From positions 1-57,141 of the forward strand of contig JAFRHH010000065.1 in assembly GCA_017433405.1 (NCBI GenBank): a stretch of 57,141 nucleotides of DNA, given 5' to 3'. The position numbers were made by a program, and so were the translations under genes. Position 1 is the stretch's first letter; the number at the start of each line of letters is the position of its first letter. The notes under the pieces were generated by a model, which ran no database searches, had not been told where the DNA came from, and worked only from the letters and a program-made list of their open reading frames with translations. This DNA is from Clostridia bacterium. Lineage in GTDB: Bacteria > Bacillota > Clostridia > Christensenellales > Aristaeellaceae. Below are positions 25,283-35,693 of the stretch, one piece after another.

Positions 25283-26979
25283 GAAGGACTGACCTTCGGA
25301 AACACCGCCAATCGGTTATCCGCCTGATCGTATGGGATCGTATCGGCCAGACTGATTTCTCCGCAGCTTCGGGGAAGCACCGGAATATCACCGGGGGCGT
25401 TGGAAGCGGTCTTCCATCCGGAAACAGGCGCAACAGATATCTGAACCCTTCCCTCCTCCGTGCGGACCGCTTCGCCGGAGGTGCCCAGTTTCCACGCTTT
25501 TCCTGGCTCAAGAACCTGTATCCTGTTATCGGCCCAGTAGGAAATCCCCTGATGATGCGTTTTTTCCAGGCAGACCGTCGGTTGGACCTGCCAGCGAACA
25601 GCGTCCTGATCATGAATCGTTTCGTTGACGCGGAGCATCTTTCCCCGGGCCGCGTTTACGGTCGGAAGCTCCGTCTGATTCATGGTATAAACCGTGTCGC
25701 TGACAGTGATCACGGTTTCTCTGGTTTCATGCATTCCGGAAAAAACGGCAAGGCGAAGATCGGAGGAATCCCGAACCCGGATCTGGGCTCCGTCCTTCTG
25801 TATATTGACCACCATCTTTTTCCCGGGAATCAGATACCGCCCCTGAAGCGGAAACAGAATAAACAGCGTATCCCCCGAAACACAGACCGCATGCCGGTAA
25901 AAAGCGCTGAAAGCCCTCGCGGCTCTGGCCAGCGTATGAATGAGCTTCGTCCGATCTTCCGCCAAATGCGGATCCGGCATGAAGCCCTCCGGCTGATTCA
26001 GCAGCTGAACGGTCCGGACGGGCGCCTTCCGGACGGCCCAGGACAGCCCGTTCATCCCGATTCGGAGCATTTCATCCAGGGGCCACGTTTCATCCGTAAT
26101 CATCACCTGGGTGGCAAAGGCTTCCATCCAGGCTCCGAGCACATCTGTGGAAACGGGATGGGCAGCGGATTTCCCGCAAAGAAAGGGCGCGCCATAGGTT
26201 CCTCCGCAGGGGGCGGCGTCCGTTTTGCTGATTGCCTTCCATCCTTTTTCTCCGGCGGACAGCTCCTGACCGTTTCCGCTGAAAAGCCCGGAAAAAGCCG
26301 CGTATCTCATTCCGTCGGCCAGATATTCTCCATGATTAATCAGGCAGAGGCGCTTTTGATAATCCTGCTCATCAAGGTCCGGGTCCGCCAGGATTTTTTC
26401 CGGTTCGTCGGACAGCACATTGTTCTTCATTCGTCCGTTCGAAGCGAAGGCGAGGAGCACCGTCGCCCAGTCCATCGCGCCGGATCTCAGCCTGGCGCAG
26501 AGGCGAAGGGCGGACTTCGATCCGGTCAGCAGGTAGAAGCGAACCAGAAACTCCATCAGATCGGCCGGCTGAGCGCGAACCGAAATCAGGGAGATAATCT
26601 GCTCCCAGTTCACCTCAATCCATCGGCACCACAGTGACAGCCGCTTGAGCAGCCCCTTGTCCGCCGAATACTCCGCGAGCGCGAGCCCGGCCCGGGCGAC
26701 CTGAAGCTGCCGGTCAAAAGAGCCCGGCAATGATCCATCCTGAACAGGCTCAAGCTCATGGGCAATCAGCGCTGCGACCGGTTCCGCGAGCGGCTTATCC
26801 GTCAGGAGACATGCCAGCTCAAAGGCTCCCTGCCACAGCTCCCGCTCCGTCAGAAACGGATTGATCTGTTCATACAGGCGCTCCAGCCGGGCATCCGAAA
26901 TCCGGACATTCCCATTATTCAGCCGTGATCTGCGCAATCTGATGAGGGGGGATCTTTCCAGAAATACTGTGCGAATCAT
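25279..26979 (-). CDS. Unknown 566-residue protein, helical N-terminus and beta-rich C-terminus
   Basis: No family is firmly recognised. Residues ~20-330 are rich in amphipathic helices (alpha/alpha-barrel-like), with a central CGGTYGAPFLCGKSAAHP segment. Residues ~370-540 look beta-rich (FILFPLQGRYLIPGKKMVV, QITVSDTVYTM-like strands). This build resembles glycoside hydrolases or lyases with a helical barrel plus beta-sandwich (for example GH127-like), but no catalytic motif can be named. No signal peptide. It lies 24 bp after upp and overlaps dus by 4 bp. Frame length and coupling make it a real gene. Confidence 0.75.
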   Translation of the reverse strand: MIRTVFLERSPLIRLRRSRLNNGNVRISDARLERLYEQINPFLTERELWQGAFELACLLTDKPLAEPVAALIAHELEPVQDGSLPGSFDRQLQVARAGLALAEYSADKGLLKRLSLWCRWIEVNWEQIISLISVRAQPADLMEFLVRFYLLTGSKSALRLCARLRSGAMDWATVLLAFASNGRMKNNVLSDEPEKILADPDLDEQDYQKRLCLINHGEYLADGMRYAAFSGLFSGNGQELSAGEKGWKAISKTDAAPCGGTYGAPFLCGKSAAHPVSTDVLGAWMEAFATQVMITDETWPLDEMLRIGMNGLSWAVRKAPVRTVQLLNQPEGFMPDPHLAEDRTKLIHTLARAARAFSAFYRHAVCVSGDTLFILFPLQGRYLIPGKKMVVNIQKDGAQIRVRDSSDLRLAVFSGMHETRETVITVSDTVYTMNQTELPTVNAARGKMLRVNETIHDQDAVRWQVQPTVCLEKTHHQGISYWADNRIQVLEPGKAWKLGTSGEAVRTEEGRVQISVAPVSGWKTASNAPGDIPVLPRSCGEISLADTIPYDQADNRLAVFPKVSPS

Positions 26980-27003
26980 GCTTTAACTCCGTCATCTTCG
27001 GGG

Positions 27004-27746
<743 letters not shown>

Positions 27747-27776
27747 CAGTTATTATATGGAAAGGAAACAGGTTTT

Positions 27777-28763
27777 ATGATGGCTGTCCCTTCTTCATCG
27801 AAGGCTTTTGGACTGATCCCCTGGTACAGCCTGCTGATCGTGATCGGCGCAGGTCTGGCCATCTGGCTGGCCAGCCGTGAGGAGCGAATCGCCGGCCTGC
27901 CCAAGGATACGGTTATCGATCTGTCCTTCTGGGCGATTCCCTTCGGCATTCTGGGGGCCAGGATTTATTATGTCCTCTTTTCCTGGAATCAGTTTCGGGA
28001 TCGTCCCCTTTCCGTCCTGTACATCTGGGAGGGCGGCATCGCCATTTACGGAGCGGTGATCGCGGGGGTTCTGGTGGTATGGCTGTTCAGCCGGGCCCGC
28101 CGTCTTTCTTTTTTCAGGATCTGCGACGTGATTGCTCCGGGGCTCGTTCTGGCTCAGGCCATCGGCCGCTGGGGTAATTATTTCAACATGGAAGCCTTCG
28201 GGGAAATCGTTACCGACCCTGCCCTGCAGTTTTTTCCCTTCGCCGTGCTGATTCAGGAAGGTGGTCGTCCCGTTTGGCATATGGCAGCCTTCTTCTATGA
28301 ATCCCTGTGGAATGTCTGTGTTTTTCTGTTCCTGATCATCGGCAGAAGGCGGCTGTTCCGCCGAACCGGCGATGTCTGGAACTTTTATCTCTTTTTATAC
28401 GCGGCAGGGCGCCTGATCATTGAGGATTTTCGTATGGATTCCCTCTATGCCGCCGGAAGCATCCGCATCAGCCAGCTGCTGGCGCTCCTGCTGAATGGCC
28501 TGATCTGGCACGGATGGTTTCGGCGCCCGGATTCCTGCCGGGGCATGTCAAAAGCCGTCCGGATACTGCTCTGCTGCCTGCATACGGCCTGCCTGATTCC
28601 GGTCCTGGTCTATACGCTGAATATTCCGATTCTTCCGTCCCTTTCCCTCGGAGGCCGGGCTCTTCTCCTGGGTTCCTACAGCCTGGTATCGATTGCGTCC
28701 GCCCTGCTGATCTATGGAAAATCAACTCCCGAGGAGGTCGTCTATGCCGTCCGGAGCCATTAA
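27777..28763 (+). CDS. lgt: Prolipoprotein diacylglyceryl transferase
   Basis: 328 residues, multi-pass membrane protein. The Lgt signature appears as GRWGNYFNMEAFG, and the conserved N-terminal region as GILGARIYYVLFSW. It transfers diacylglycerol from phosphatidylglycerol to the lipobox cysteine of prolipoproteins. The C-terminus is longer than the common ~270-residue form by two extra hydrophobic segments (~250-315). A downstream serine hydrolase gene overlaps by 20 bp. Confidence 0.95.
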   Translation: MMAVPSSSKAFGLIPWYSLLIVIGAGLAIWLASREERIAGLPKDTVIDLSFWAIPFGILGARIYYVLFSWNQFRDRPLSVLYIWEGGIAIYGAVIAGVLVVWLFSRARRLSFFRICDVIAPGLVLAQAIGRWGNYFNMEAFGEIVTDPALQFFPFAVLIQEGGRPVWHMAAFFYESLWNVCVFLFLIIGRRRLFRRTGDVWNFYLFLYAAGRLIIEDFRMDSLYAAGSIRISQLLALLLNGLIWHGWFRRPDSCRGMSKAVRILLCCLHTACLIPVLVYTLNIPILPSLSLGGRALLLGSYSLVSIASALLIYGKSTPEEVVYAVRSH

Positions 28764-29898
28764 AAACCTTCTGTATCGTGCTGCGCTTCCGCTGTCGGTT
28801 CCTCCCCTGAATCGAAACCTGTTTCATCCCGTGGCCGGCCATCCGCTGAACCACAGGAAGGCTTTTATCCGGATCCTTTCCCGGCACCGGGTTCAGGGAT
28901 CGGCCCTCCTTCTGTCAAATCTGCAGTCTGATTCCCAGCTGTTGGCTGACAGCGCTCTTGCCCATTTCAGCCCCGCGGAAGACACCTATTTCCGGGTCGC
29001 CTCCATCACCAAATGGGTAACCGCGCTGGTGGTCATGAGGCTGTGGGATCAGGGACGTCTGGACCTCGATCAGCCCGTGTCGGATTATACTGAAAATAAG
29101 GACCTTCAAACGGCTCTGGCGGATATTACCCTCCGTCATCTTCTTTCCCATACCGCCGGGCTGACGGATCCGTCAGATCTGGAAAAGATGCTGCTGAATA
29201 AAACGCCCCTTCCGGCGGTCGTTTCCCCGAACCGCGCCGGCGCACCCGGTCAGGCCTTTCGGTATTCCAACCTGGGCTATGGGGTCATCGGTTCCCTGCT
29301 GGAATCCGTTACGGGTCTTCCTGTTTCCCGTGTCTTTGATGAAACGCTGTTTAAACCCCTTTCCCTGGAAGGAACCCTGGAGGGCTGCTCCCTGCCGCCG
29401 AAGCGGGTCATGCCGGTCATCCGGCTTTTGCCGAGGCAGCAGGCGGTACGAATCACCTCCCTCGGCTCGAAGCCCCTTGAAAACGCTGATCCTCTGCTTC
29501 ATTACGGTCACACCGCCGGAAGCCTGTACATTACGTCCAGGGCGCTGGCCTCATTGCTGACCGCCTTTATTCAGGAGGATCAAAGGCTGCTTTCCCCGAA
29601 GGCGCGGAGCGAAATGCTCAGGCCTCATGGCTTCTACGGGTCGATATCCCCCACCCTGTCCTACGGTCTCGGCCTCCTGTTCATTCAGGATCCCAACCTG
29701 TCCGAATCCAGAATCATCGGCCACCAGGGATTTGCCTACGGCTGCGCCGACGGAATATTTTATGAGGAAAGCACGGGAAACATGATGATTTCCCTCAACG
29801 GCGGCGGAAGCGAAGCCCGGGCCGGACGCCTGGGACTTCTGAACCGGGACCTGCTGAAGCTTGCTTTCAGAAAGGAGCTGCCATCATGGAACGGGTAG
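28744..29898 (+). CDS. Serine hydrolase of the class C beta-lactamase/penicillin-binding family
   Basis: 384 residues. Catalytic SxxK is SITK in FRVASITKWVTA (~residue 86), YxN is YSN in FRYSNLGYGVIGSLLE, and GHQGFAYG stands in the KTG/HTG position. Members are esterases, D-aminopeptidases or penicillin-interacting proteins. No signal peptide is seen, so location is uncertain. ATG 28744 has GAGGAGG upstream and lies inside the lgt end (20-bp overlap); recX overlaps its 3' end by 13 bp. The tight coupling suggests co-expression rather than shared function. Confidence 0.88.
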   Translation: MPSGAIKNLLYRAALPLSVPPLNRNLFHPVAGHPLNHRKAFIRILSRHRVQGSALLLSNLQSDSQLLADSALAHFSPAEDTYFRVASITKWVTALVVMRLWDQGRLDLDQPVSDYTENKDLQTALADITLRHLLSHTAGLTDPSDLEKMLLNKTPLPAVVSPNRAGAPGQAFRYSNLGYGVIGSLLESVTGLPVSRVFDETLFKPLSLEGTLEGCSLPPKRVMPVIRLLPRQQAVRITSLGSKPLENADPLLHYGHTAGSLYITSRALASLLTAFIQEDQRLLSPKARSEMLRPHGFYGSISPTLSYGLGLLFIQDPNLSESRIIGHQGFAYGCADGIFYEESTGNMMISLNGGGSEARAGRLGLLNRDLLKLAFRKELPSWNG

Positions 29899-30533
29899 CA
29901 TGCATCCGAAAGGTTCGGTCAAAATACAAGGTCACGCTGAGCGACGAAAGCGAGTGGTGGCTGTCCGCCTCGGAAATGAGAAAGCTGGATATCCATGAAG
30001 GCGCCAGCGTTGATCTCCCCTTCTTCCGGGAAAAGCTTCTTGCCAGCCAGACGTCCCGCGGTCTCAAGCTCGCTGTGTCCATGCTGGCCGGAAGGCCCTG
30101 CAGCCGGTCTGAAGTACGAAGAAAGCTGATCGTGAATCACTATTCGGAAGAGGCGGCGGATCGGGTGGTCGCCAGGCTGGAAAAGGAAGGATTCCTTGAT
30201 GACAGGGCCTTCGCGGAGCAATGGCTTCGGTACAGGCTTTCCTGCCGGTACGGGGCAAGAAGAATCGCCCAGGAGCTGAAGATGAAAGGCATTGATCCGG
30301 CGATTCGGGAGGAGGTCATGGAAGGGCTGCAGGAGGAGGATGCGCTCCTTCAGGCCGTTTCCCTGGTCCGCTCCAGGCTTCGCCGCAATACGGAAAAGGC
30401 GAAGGACCGGCGCTTTCGGGATAAAGTCCTGCGTTCCCTGCTTCAAAGAGGCTATGGCTGGGACATCGCAAAAAAAGCCTGGCTTCAGGCCGTCTCCGAG
30501 CTGTCAGAGGACGATTCGCCTGATATCTTTTGA
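29886..30533 (+). CDS. recX: RecX family regulatory protein
   Basis: 215 residues built of three-helix repeats: LLAGRPCSRSEVRRKL-like repeat 1, then EGFLDDRAFAEQWLRYR and YGARRIAQELKMKGI. The family binds RecA filaments and limits recombinase activity. It overlaps the preceding gene by 13 bp. recA is not in the window. Confidence 0.9.
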   Translation: MERVACIRKVRSKYKVTLSDESEWWLSASEMRKLDIHEGASVDLPFFREKLLASQTSRGLKLAVSMLAGRPCSRSEVRRKLIVNHYSEEAADRVVARLEKEGFLDDRAFAEQWLRYRLSCRYGARRIAQELKMKGIDPAIREEVMEGLQEEDALLQAVSLVRSRLRRNTEKAKDRRFRDKVLRSLLQRGYGWDIAKKAWLQAVSELSEDDSPDIF

Positions 30534-30554
30534 ACCGGAGGCCGCTGTCAGGGG

Positions 30555-30609
30555 AAAAAAGGGGCTGTGAAGCTCAGGATTTTTCAATCCTCTGCTTCAC
30601 AGCCCCTTA
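30555..30609 (-). terminator. Terminator of ppdK
   Basis: Long hairpin AAGGGGCTGTGAAGC / GCTTCACAGCCCCTT with an inner AGGAT/ATCCT extension. The T-run is on the minus strand, so it mainly serves ppdK. The rest of the gap (30610-30693) holds nothing recognisable. Confidence 0.82.
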
Positions 30610-30693
30610 CATCATTTATTCCTTGTTCACTTTAGCATCTGCCGAAGGCCAAGCGCTCAGCCTGACGTTCTCAGCGGAGCATCATCAGGCAGA

Positions 30694-33330
30694 TTACTTA
30701 TCCGCGATGGCGGCCTGAGCGGCAGCCAGCCGGGCAATCGGAACCCGGAAGGGCGAGCAGCTCACATAATCCAGCCCGATCCTGTGGCAGAACTCGACGG
30801 AGCTCGGATCACCGCCGTGCTCGCCGCAGATGCCGACATGAAGGTTCTTATTCACGGGACGGCCGAGGGAAATGGCCATCTCCATGAGCTTTCCAACGCC
30901 GGTCTGGTCCAGCTTGGCGAAGGGATCGTTCTCAAAGATCTTGGCATCATAGTAGGAGCCGAGGAACTTTCCGGCGTCATCACGGCTGAAGCCGAAGGTC
31001 ATCTGGGTCAGATCGTTGGTGCCAAAGCAGAAGAAATCCGCTTCCGTCGCGATCTCATCGGCCGTCAGCGCGGCCCGCGGGATCTCGATCATCGTACCCA
31101 CTTCGTATTCGAGCTGAACGTTCGCGGCCTTGATTTCCGCGTCCGCCGTCTCAACGACGATCTTCTTGACGTATTTCAGCTCCTTGACTTCGCAGACCAG
31201 CGGAATCATAATTTCAGGCCGGACCTTCCAGTCGGGATGCGCCTTCTGGACGTTGATGGCGGCCCGAATGACAGCCTTCGTCTGCATCCTGCAGATTTCA
31301 GGATAGGTCACCGCCAGACGGCAGCCCCGGTGTCCCATCATGGGGTTGAACTCATGGAGAGACGCGATCAGGGTCTTGATGGCCTCAACCGTCTTTCCCT
31401 GGGCCTTCGCCAGAGCGGCGATATCCTCCTCCGTCTGGGGAACGAACTCATGCAGCGGCGGATCCAGGAACCGGATGCACACCGGGCAGCCTTCCAGCGC
31501 TTCGTACAGCTTCTCAAAGTCTCCCTGCTGATAGGGCAGGATCTTGTCGAGGGCGGCTTCCCGCTGCTCCGCTGTATCAGCGCAGATCATCTCCCGGAAA
31601 GCGGCAATCCGTTCCGGCTCGAAGAACATATGCTCCGTCCGGCACAGACCGATTCCTTCCGCGCCCAGCTCGCGGGCCTTTTTGGCGTCGGCGGGGGTAT
31701 CCGCGTTGGTCCTCACCCGCAGGCGGCGATACTTGTCAGCCCAAGCCATGATCCTTCCGAATTCGCCGGCGATGGTGGCGTCCACGGTGGGAATAATCCC
31801 GTCATAGATATTGCCGGTGGTTCCGTCGATGGAGATGAAGTCTCCCTCATGATAGGTCTTTCCGCCCAGGGTGAAATGCTTTTCCTCTTCATTCATGGCA
31901 ATGTCACCGCAGCCGGAAACGCAGCACTTACCCATGCCGCGGGCGACAACCGCCGCGTGGCTGGTCATTCCGCCGCGAACCGTCAGGATTCCCTGGGCGC
32001 TCTTCATGCCGGTAATATCCTCGGGAGAGGTTTCCAGACGAACGAGAACAACCTTCTCGCCCCGCTCCGCCCAGGCTTCGGCGTCTTCCGCGGTGAACAC
32101 AATTTTGCCGCAGGCGGCGCCGGGGGAAGCGCCCAGACCCTTCCCAACGGGCTGGGCCTTCTTCAGCGCGGCAGCGTCAAACTGGGGATGCAGCAGGGTA
32201 TCCAGATTGCGCGGGTCGATCATGGCGACCGCTTCTTCCTCGCTGCGCATTCCCTCGTCAACCAGGTCGCAGGCGATTTTCAACGCGGCCTGGGCCGTCC
32301 GCTTTCCGTTTCGGCACTGCAGCATGTACAGCTTTCCGTTTTCAACGGTAAACTCCATATCCTGCATATCCCGGTAATGCTTTTCGAGGATATCGCAGAC
32401 CTTCACAAACTCCTTGTAGGCTTCCGGGAACTGCTCTGCCATCTGAGCGATCGGCATCGGCGTACGCACGCCGGCCACCACGTCTTCGCCCTGGGCGTTC
32501 ACCAGGAACTCGCCCATCAGCTTGTTTTCACCGGTAGCGGGATCCCGGGTAAAGGCCACGCCGGTTCCGGAATTGTTATTGAGGTTTCCGAAAACCATCG
32601 GCATGACGTTGACCGCGGTTCCCCAGCTGTAGGGGATATCGTTATCCCTTCTGTATACGTTGGCCCGCGGGTTGTCCCAGGAACGGAAGACGGCCTTGAT
32701 GGCGCCCATCAGCTGCTCCTTGGGGTCGGACGGGAAATCCTGACCGATCTTTTCCTTATATTCCGCCTTAAAAGCAGCGGCCAGCTCCTTCAGATCATCC
32801 GCCGTCAGATCAACGTCAAAGGTGACGCCTTTGTTGGCCTTCATTTCATCAATCAGCTGCTCGAAGTACTTTTTGCCGACCTCCATAACCACATCAGAAT
32901 ACATCTGGATGAAGCGGCGATAGCTGTCGTAGACGAACCGGGCAAACTTGGGATCGTCATTTCCGGCGATCATGGCCGCCACGACCTCATCGTTCAGACC
33001 CAGGTTCAGAATGGTATCCATCATGCCGGGCATGGAAGCGCGGGCTCCGGAACGAACGGAAACGAGAAGCGGGTTCTTCAGATCCCCAAACTTTTTTCCG
33101 TTAATCTCTTCCATTTTGGAAATATATTCCATGATCTGAGCCTGAATTTCATCATTGATCTGACGGCCGTCTTCATAGTACTGCGTACAGGCTTCAGTCG
33201 AGATGGTAAAGCCCTGAGGAACCGGAAGGCCGATATGCGTCATCTCGGCCAGATTGGCGCCCTTTCCGCCCAGCAGCTCGCGCATCGTCGCATTTCCTTC
33301 ACTGAAGAGGTACAGATATTTTTTGGACAT
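30694..33330 (-). CDS. ppdK: Pyruvate, phosphate dikinase
   Basis: 878 residues, full length. N-terminal ATP-grasp (LLGGKGANLAEMTHIGLPVPQGF), the phosphohistidine domain with catalytic His in GGMTSHAAVVARGMGKCCVSG, and the PEP-binding barrel with GIGLCRTEHMFF and GICGEHGGDP. It interconverts pyruvate, ATP and Pi with PEP, AMP and PPi, the PPi-linked step common in anaerobic Clostridia. ATG 33330 follows GGGGGAGG. Monocistronic, with its own promoter and terminator. Confidence 0.98.
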   Translation of the reverse strand: MSKKYLYLFSEGNATMRELLGGKGANLAEMTHIGLPVPQGFTISTEACTQYYEDGRQINDEIQAQIMEYISKMEEINGKKFGDLKNPLLVSVRSGARASMPGMMDTILNLGLNDEVVAAMIAGNDDPKFARFVYDSYRRFIQMYSDVVMEVGKKYFEQLIDEMKANKGVTFDVDLTADDLKELAAAFKAEYKEKIGQDFPSDPKEQLMGAIKAVFRSWDNPRANVYRRDNDIPYSWGTAVNVMPMVFGNLNNNSGTGVAFTRDPATGENKLMGEFLVNAQGEDVVAGVRTPMPIAQMAEQFPEAYKEFVKVCDILEKHYRDMQDMEFTVENGKLYMLQCRNGKRTAQAALKIACDLVDEGMRSEEEAVAMIDPRNLDTLLHPQFDAAALKKAQPVGKGLGASPGAACGKIVFTAEDAEAWAERGEKVVLVRLETSPEDITGMKSAQGILTVRGGMTSHAAVVARGMGKCCVSGCGDIAMNEEEKHFTLGGKTYHEGDFISIDGTTGNIYDGIIPTVDATIAGEFGRIMAWADKYRRLRVRTNADTPADAKKARELGAEGIGLCRTEHMFFEPERIAAFREMICADTAEQREAALDKILPYQQGDFEKLYEALEGCPVCIRFLDPPLHEFVPQTEEDIAALAKAQGKTVEAIKTLIASLHEFNPMMGHRGCRLAVTYPEICRMQTKAVIRAAINVQKAHPDWKVRPEIMIPLVCEVKELKYVKKIVVETADAEIKAANVQLEYEVGTMIEIPRAALTADEIATEADFFCFGTNDLTQMTFGFSRDDAGKFLGSYYDAKIFENDPFAKLDQTGVGKLMEMAISLGRPVNKNLHVGICGEHGGDPSSVEFCHRIGLDYVSCSPFRVPIARLAAAQAAIADK

Positions 33331-33410
33331 GGACAAATCCTCCCCCGTTTCTTTTCGCTTTCATGAACCGGCCCGGAAAACCCGGACAGCAGCCTGAAGG
33401 CATCCTCAAT

Positions 33411-33439
33411 ATTATATATTCCGCCCCTTTGATTTGCAA
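33411..33439 (-). promoter_or_regulatory. Promoter of ppdK
   Basis: Minus-strand TTGCAA, 17-nt spacer, TATAAT, 80 nt upstream of the start. The leader between contains no structure I can name. Confidence 0.85.
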
Positions 33440-33449
33440 GCTTTTCTTT

Positions 33450-35156
33450 TTATTCTTCTTTCATTTTCCGGGCGCTGTCCAGCAGACTGCAGGCATATTC
33501 GGACGCCTTCTGATCCAGTCCCTCGGCGCCGCTGACAATTCTTGCGATTTCCTGAACCCGCCCATTCGGATCCAGCTCCCTGACGTCGGTTCTGGTCCGG
33601 CTCCCGGCTGTCTGCTTGTATACCAGATACTGGTAGTCCGCGGCGGCGGCAAGCTGCGGAAGATGCGTGACGCAGATGACCTGATGATGTCGGGAAATCA
33701 CAATCATTTTTTTGGCCACCGCCTGGGCCATCAGTCCGCTGATTCCCGTATCGATTTCGTCAAATACCATGGAATCGATTCCCGACGCGCTCGATTCAAG
33801 GGCCTTGACGGCAAGCATGATTCTGCTGAGCTCGCCTCCTGAGGCAATCTGGACCAGGGGCTTTAAAGGCTCTCCCGGGTTCGCGGACATCTGGAATTCG
33901 ATCTGATCATTCCCCAGGGCCGTAGGCATCTGGGGCTTTCCGGTTTCATTCAGCAGAAAGCAGACCTGAAATCGGGTATTGGCCATGCCGAGGTCAGTCA
34001 GTTCCCCCTTCAGCTGAATCTCGAATCTTTCCGCGATCTGATGCCGCGACCGGCTGAGCTTTTCCGCGGTTTTCCGGTATTCAGCCAGCCGTTTCTTGTG
34101 TTCAGCGCCAGCGCTTTTGATCCGCTCGTCAAGCGTTTCCAGGATTTCAAGCTCCTGGCGAAGCTGCTCCTCGGCTTCCGCCGCCGCTTCCAGGCTGCCG
34201 TAGCGCTGTCTGATTTCGCCGAGGGCCGCCAGCCGCTCCTCCATCTCCGCCAGCGTGGCCGGGCTCAAATCCTGATCGTCCAGCAATCTGGAAATCTGGA
34301 AGGTAATGTCTTCTAATTCATAGGCGGCGGCGGTGCATCGATCCGCCAGCCCCTGCAGATCGGCGCTGTCCTCGGCGGCCGTCTGAAGAAGACGTCCGGC
34401 GGATTTCACCTGGTCCAGACATCCGCCGCCGTCCTCGTCCCCGAGAAGCATATCATGCGCATTTCGAAGCAGGGAAGCGTTTTTTTCAAGCTTCTTCTGG
34501 GCTGCAACCTGATCCCGCAGCTCTTTTTCATCCGCCCTGGCCGGGTCAGCCTGTCCAAGTCGCTTCAACCGCTGTTCAATGTCGGCCGTTCGGGCGTCCC
34601 GGGTCTTCTCCATCCGGATCAGCTTCGCGTATTGCCGGTGGGCCACGATAAAGCGGTCATAGTCATCGGATACGGCAGCAAGCAGTTTCTGATGCTCCTG
34701 ATCCCCCATTCTGTCCAGAAAGCCCAGCTGCTGTTCCGGATGCATCAGAAACAGGTGATCATTCTGCCCGTGAATATTCATCAGCAGTTCGGCGATCTCC
34801 CGGAAGACGGAAAGCGAAACCAGGACGCCGTTCATTCTGCAGGCGTTTTTCCCTGTCATGGATATTTCCCGATAAAGAATCACTTCCTGATCTCCCGGAT
34901 CGATCTCTTCCCGGATCATTCTTTCCCGGGCCGGATGGTCCTCGGGCAGATCGAAGGCCGCTTCCACGCAGGCCTTGTCGCTTCCGTGCCGAATCAGGCT
35001 TTTCTCCGCCCTGGCCCCCAGAATCAGATTAACCGCATCGACGACGATGCTTTTTCCCGCCCCGGTTTCACCCGTCAGCACATTCAGCCCCCGGTGAAAA
35101 TCAATATTCAGCTGTTCGATCAGCGCGACATTCTGAATCGACATGGCTTTCAGCAT
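33450..35156 (-). CDS. recN: DNA repair protein RecN
   Basis: 568 residues, SMC-like. Walker A GETGAGKS (~30), long coiled-coil arms (~150-350), ABC signature IASGGELSRIMLAVK and Walker B SMVFDEIDTGISG. It acts early at double-strand breaks. It lies at the end of the dxs-tlyA-nadK-argR-recN order found in many Firmicutes. Confidence 0.97.
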   Translation of the reverse strand: MLKAMSIQNVALIEQLNIDFHRGLNVLTGETGAGKSIVVDAVNLILGARAEKSLIRHGSDKACVEAAFDLPEDHPARERMIREEIDPGDQEVILYREISMTGKNACRMNGVLVSLSVFREIAELLMNIHGQNDHLFLMHPEQQLGFLDRMGDQEHQKLLAAVSDDYDRFIVAHRQYAKLIRMEKTRDARTADIEQRLKRLGQADPARADEKELRDQVAAQKKLEKNASLLRNAHDMLLGDEDGGGCLDQVKSAGRLLQTAAEDSADLQGLADRCTAAAYELEDITFQISRLLDDQDLSPATLAEMEERLAALGEIRQRYGSLEAAAEAEEQLRQELEILETLDERIKSAGAEHKKRLAEYRKTAEKLSRSRHQIAERFEIQLKGELTDLGMANTRFQVCFLLNETGKPQMPTALGNDQIEFQMSANPGEPLKPLVQIASGGELSRIMLAVKALESSASGIDSMVFDEIDTGISGLMAQAVAKKMIVISRHHQVICVTHLPQLAAAADYQYLVYKQTAGSRTRTDVRELDPNGRVQEIARIVSGAEGLDQKASEYACSLLDSARKMKEE

Positions 35157-35199
35157 AACGATCCCTGCCTTTTCTGGATGATGAGTCCCTGCTGTTTCT

Positions 35200-35676
35200 T
35201 CAGGCCACCGGTCCGTCCCGATCCGTGCTGATGGCCAGCGCCTTCAGCTTTTCTGAAACGTCAAAGGCCGCGATATGATCATGCACGACGATGAAAATGG
35301 TATTGTCTCCCGCGATCGTTCCCAGGATTTCCGGCCACTGCATCGTATCGATGGCTTCGGCCGCCACATTGGCCGAGCCACTGAGGGTTTTGACGACAAC
35401 CATCTGGCCCGCGTGGGCCACATCCACCAGGGAATCTCTCAGAATACGGATCAGCCTTTCGCTGACGGCCGGTTCCGGCGCCCTCTGCTTGCCGTACCTG
35501 TATCCGCCGGCGCCCATGGGAACCTTGCTGAGATGAAGCTCCTTGATATCCCGGGAAACCGTCGCCTGCGTTACCCGGTATCCCCGTTTGCGCAGCGCCT
35601 CCGCCAGCTCTTCCTGGGTTTCAATGTTCCTTCGCTCAATCAGCTCAAGGATTTCTTCCTGTCGTCTTGATTTCAT
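35200..35676 (-). CDS. argR: Arginine repressor
   Basis: 158 residues. N-terminal winged helix with ETQEELAEALRKRGYRVTQ and TVSRDIKELHL; C-terminal oligomerisation and arginine-binding domain with GTIAGDNTIFIVV. Represses arginine synthesis and tunes catabolism. ATG 35676 starts the conserved MKSRRQEEILELI; codons upstream overlap nadK. Confidence 0.96.
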   Translation of the reverse strand: MKSRRQEEILELIERRNIETQEELAEALRKRGYRVTQATVSRDIKELHLSKVPMGAGGYRYGKQRAPEPAVSERLIRILRDSLVDVAHAGQMVVVKTLSGSANVAAEAIDTMQWPEILGTIAGDNTIFIVVHDHIAAFDVSEKLKALAISTDRDGPVA

Positions 35677-35693
35677 TGGTTTTCCCCCGCTTT

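Noticed and set aside
30784-33366. An 860-codon open frame on the plus strand opposite ppdK
   Set aside because: It mirrors a highly conserved gene; GC-rich codon use leaves the antisense frame open. Its translation has no domain sense and no ribosome site fits.
33337-33449. Riboswitch or leader RNA before ppdK
   Set aside because: The 80-nt leader shows a promoter but no recognisable aptamer or terminator/antiterminator pair.
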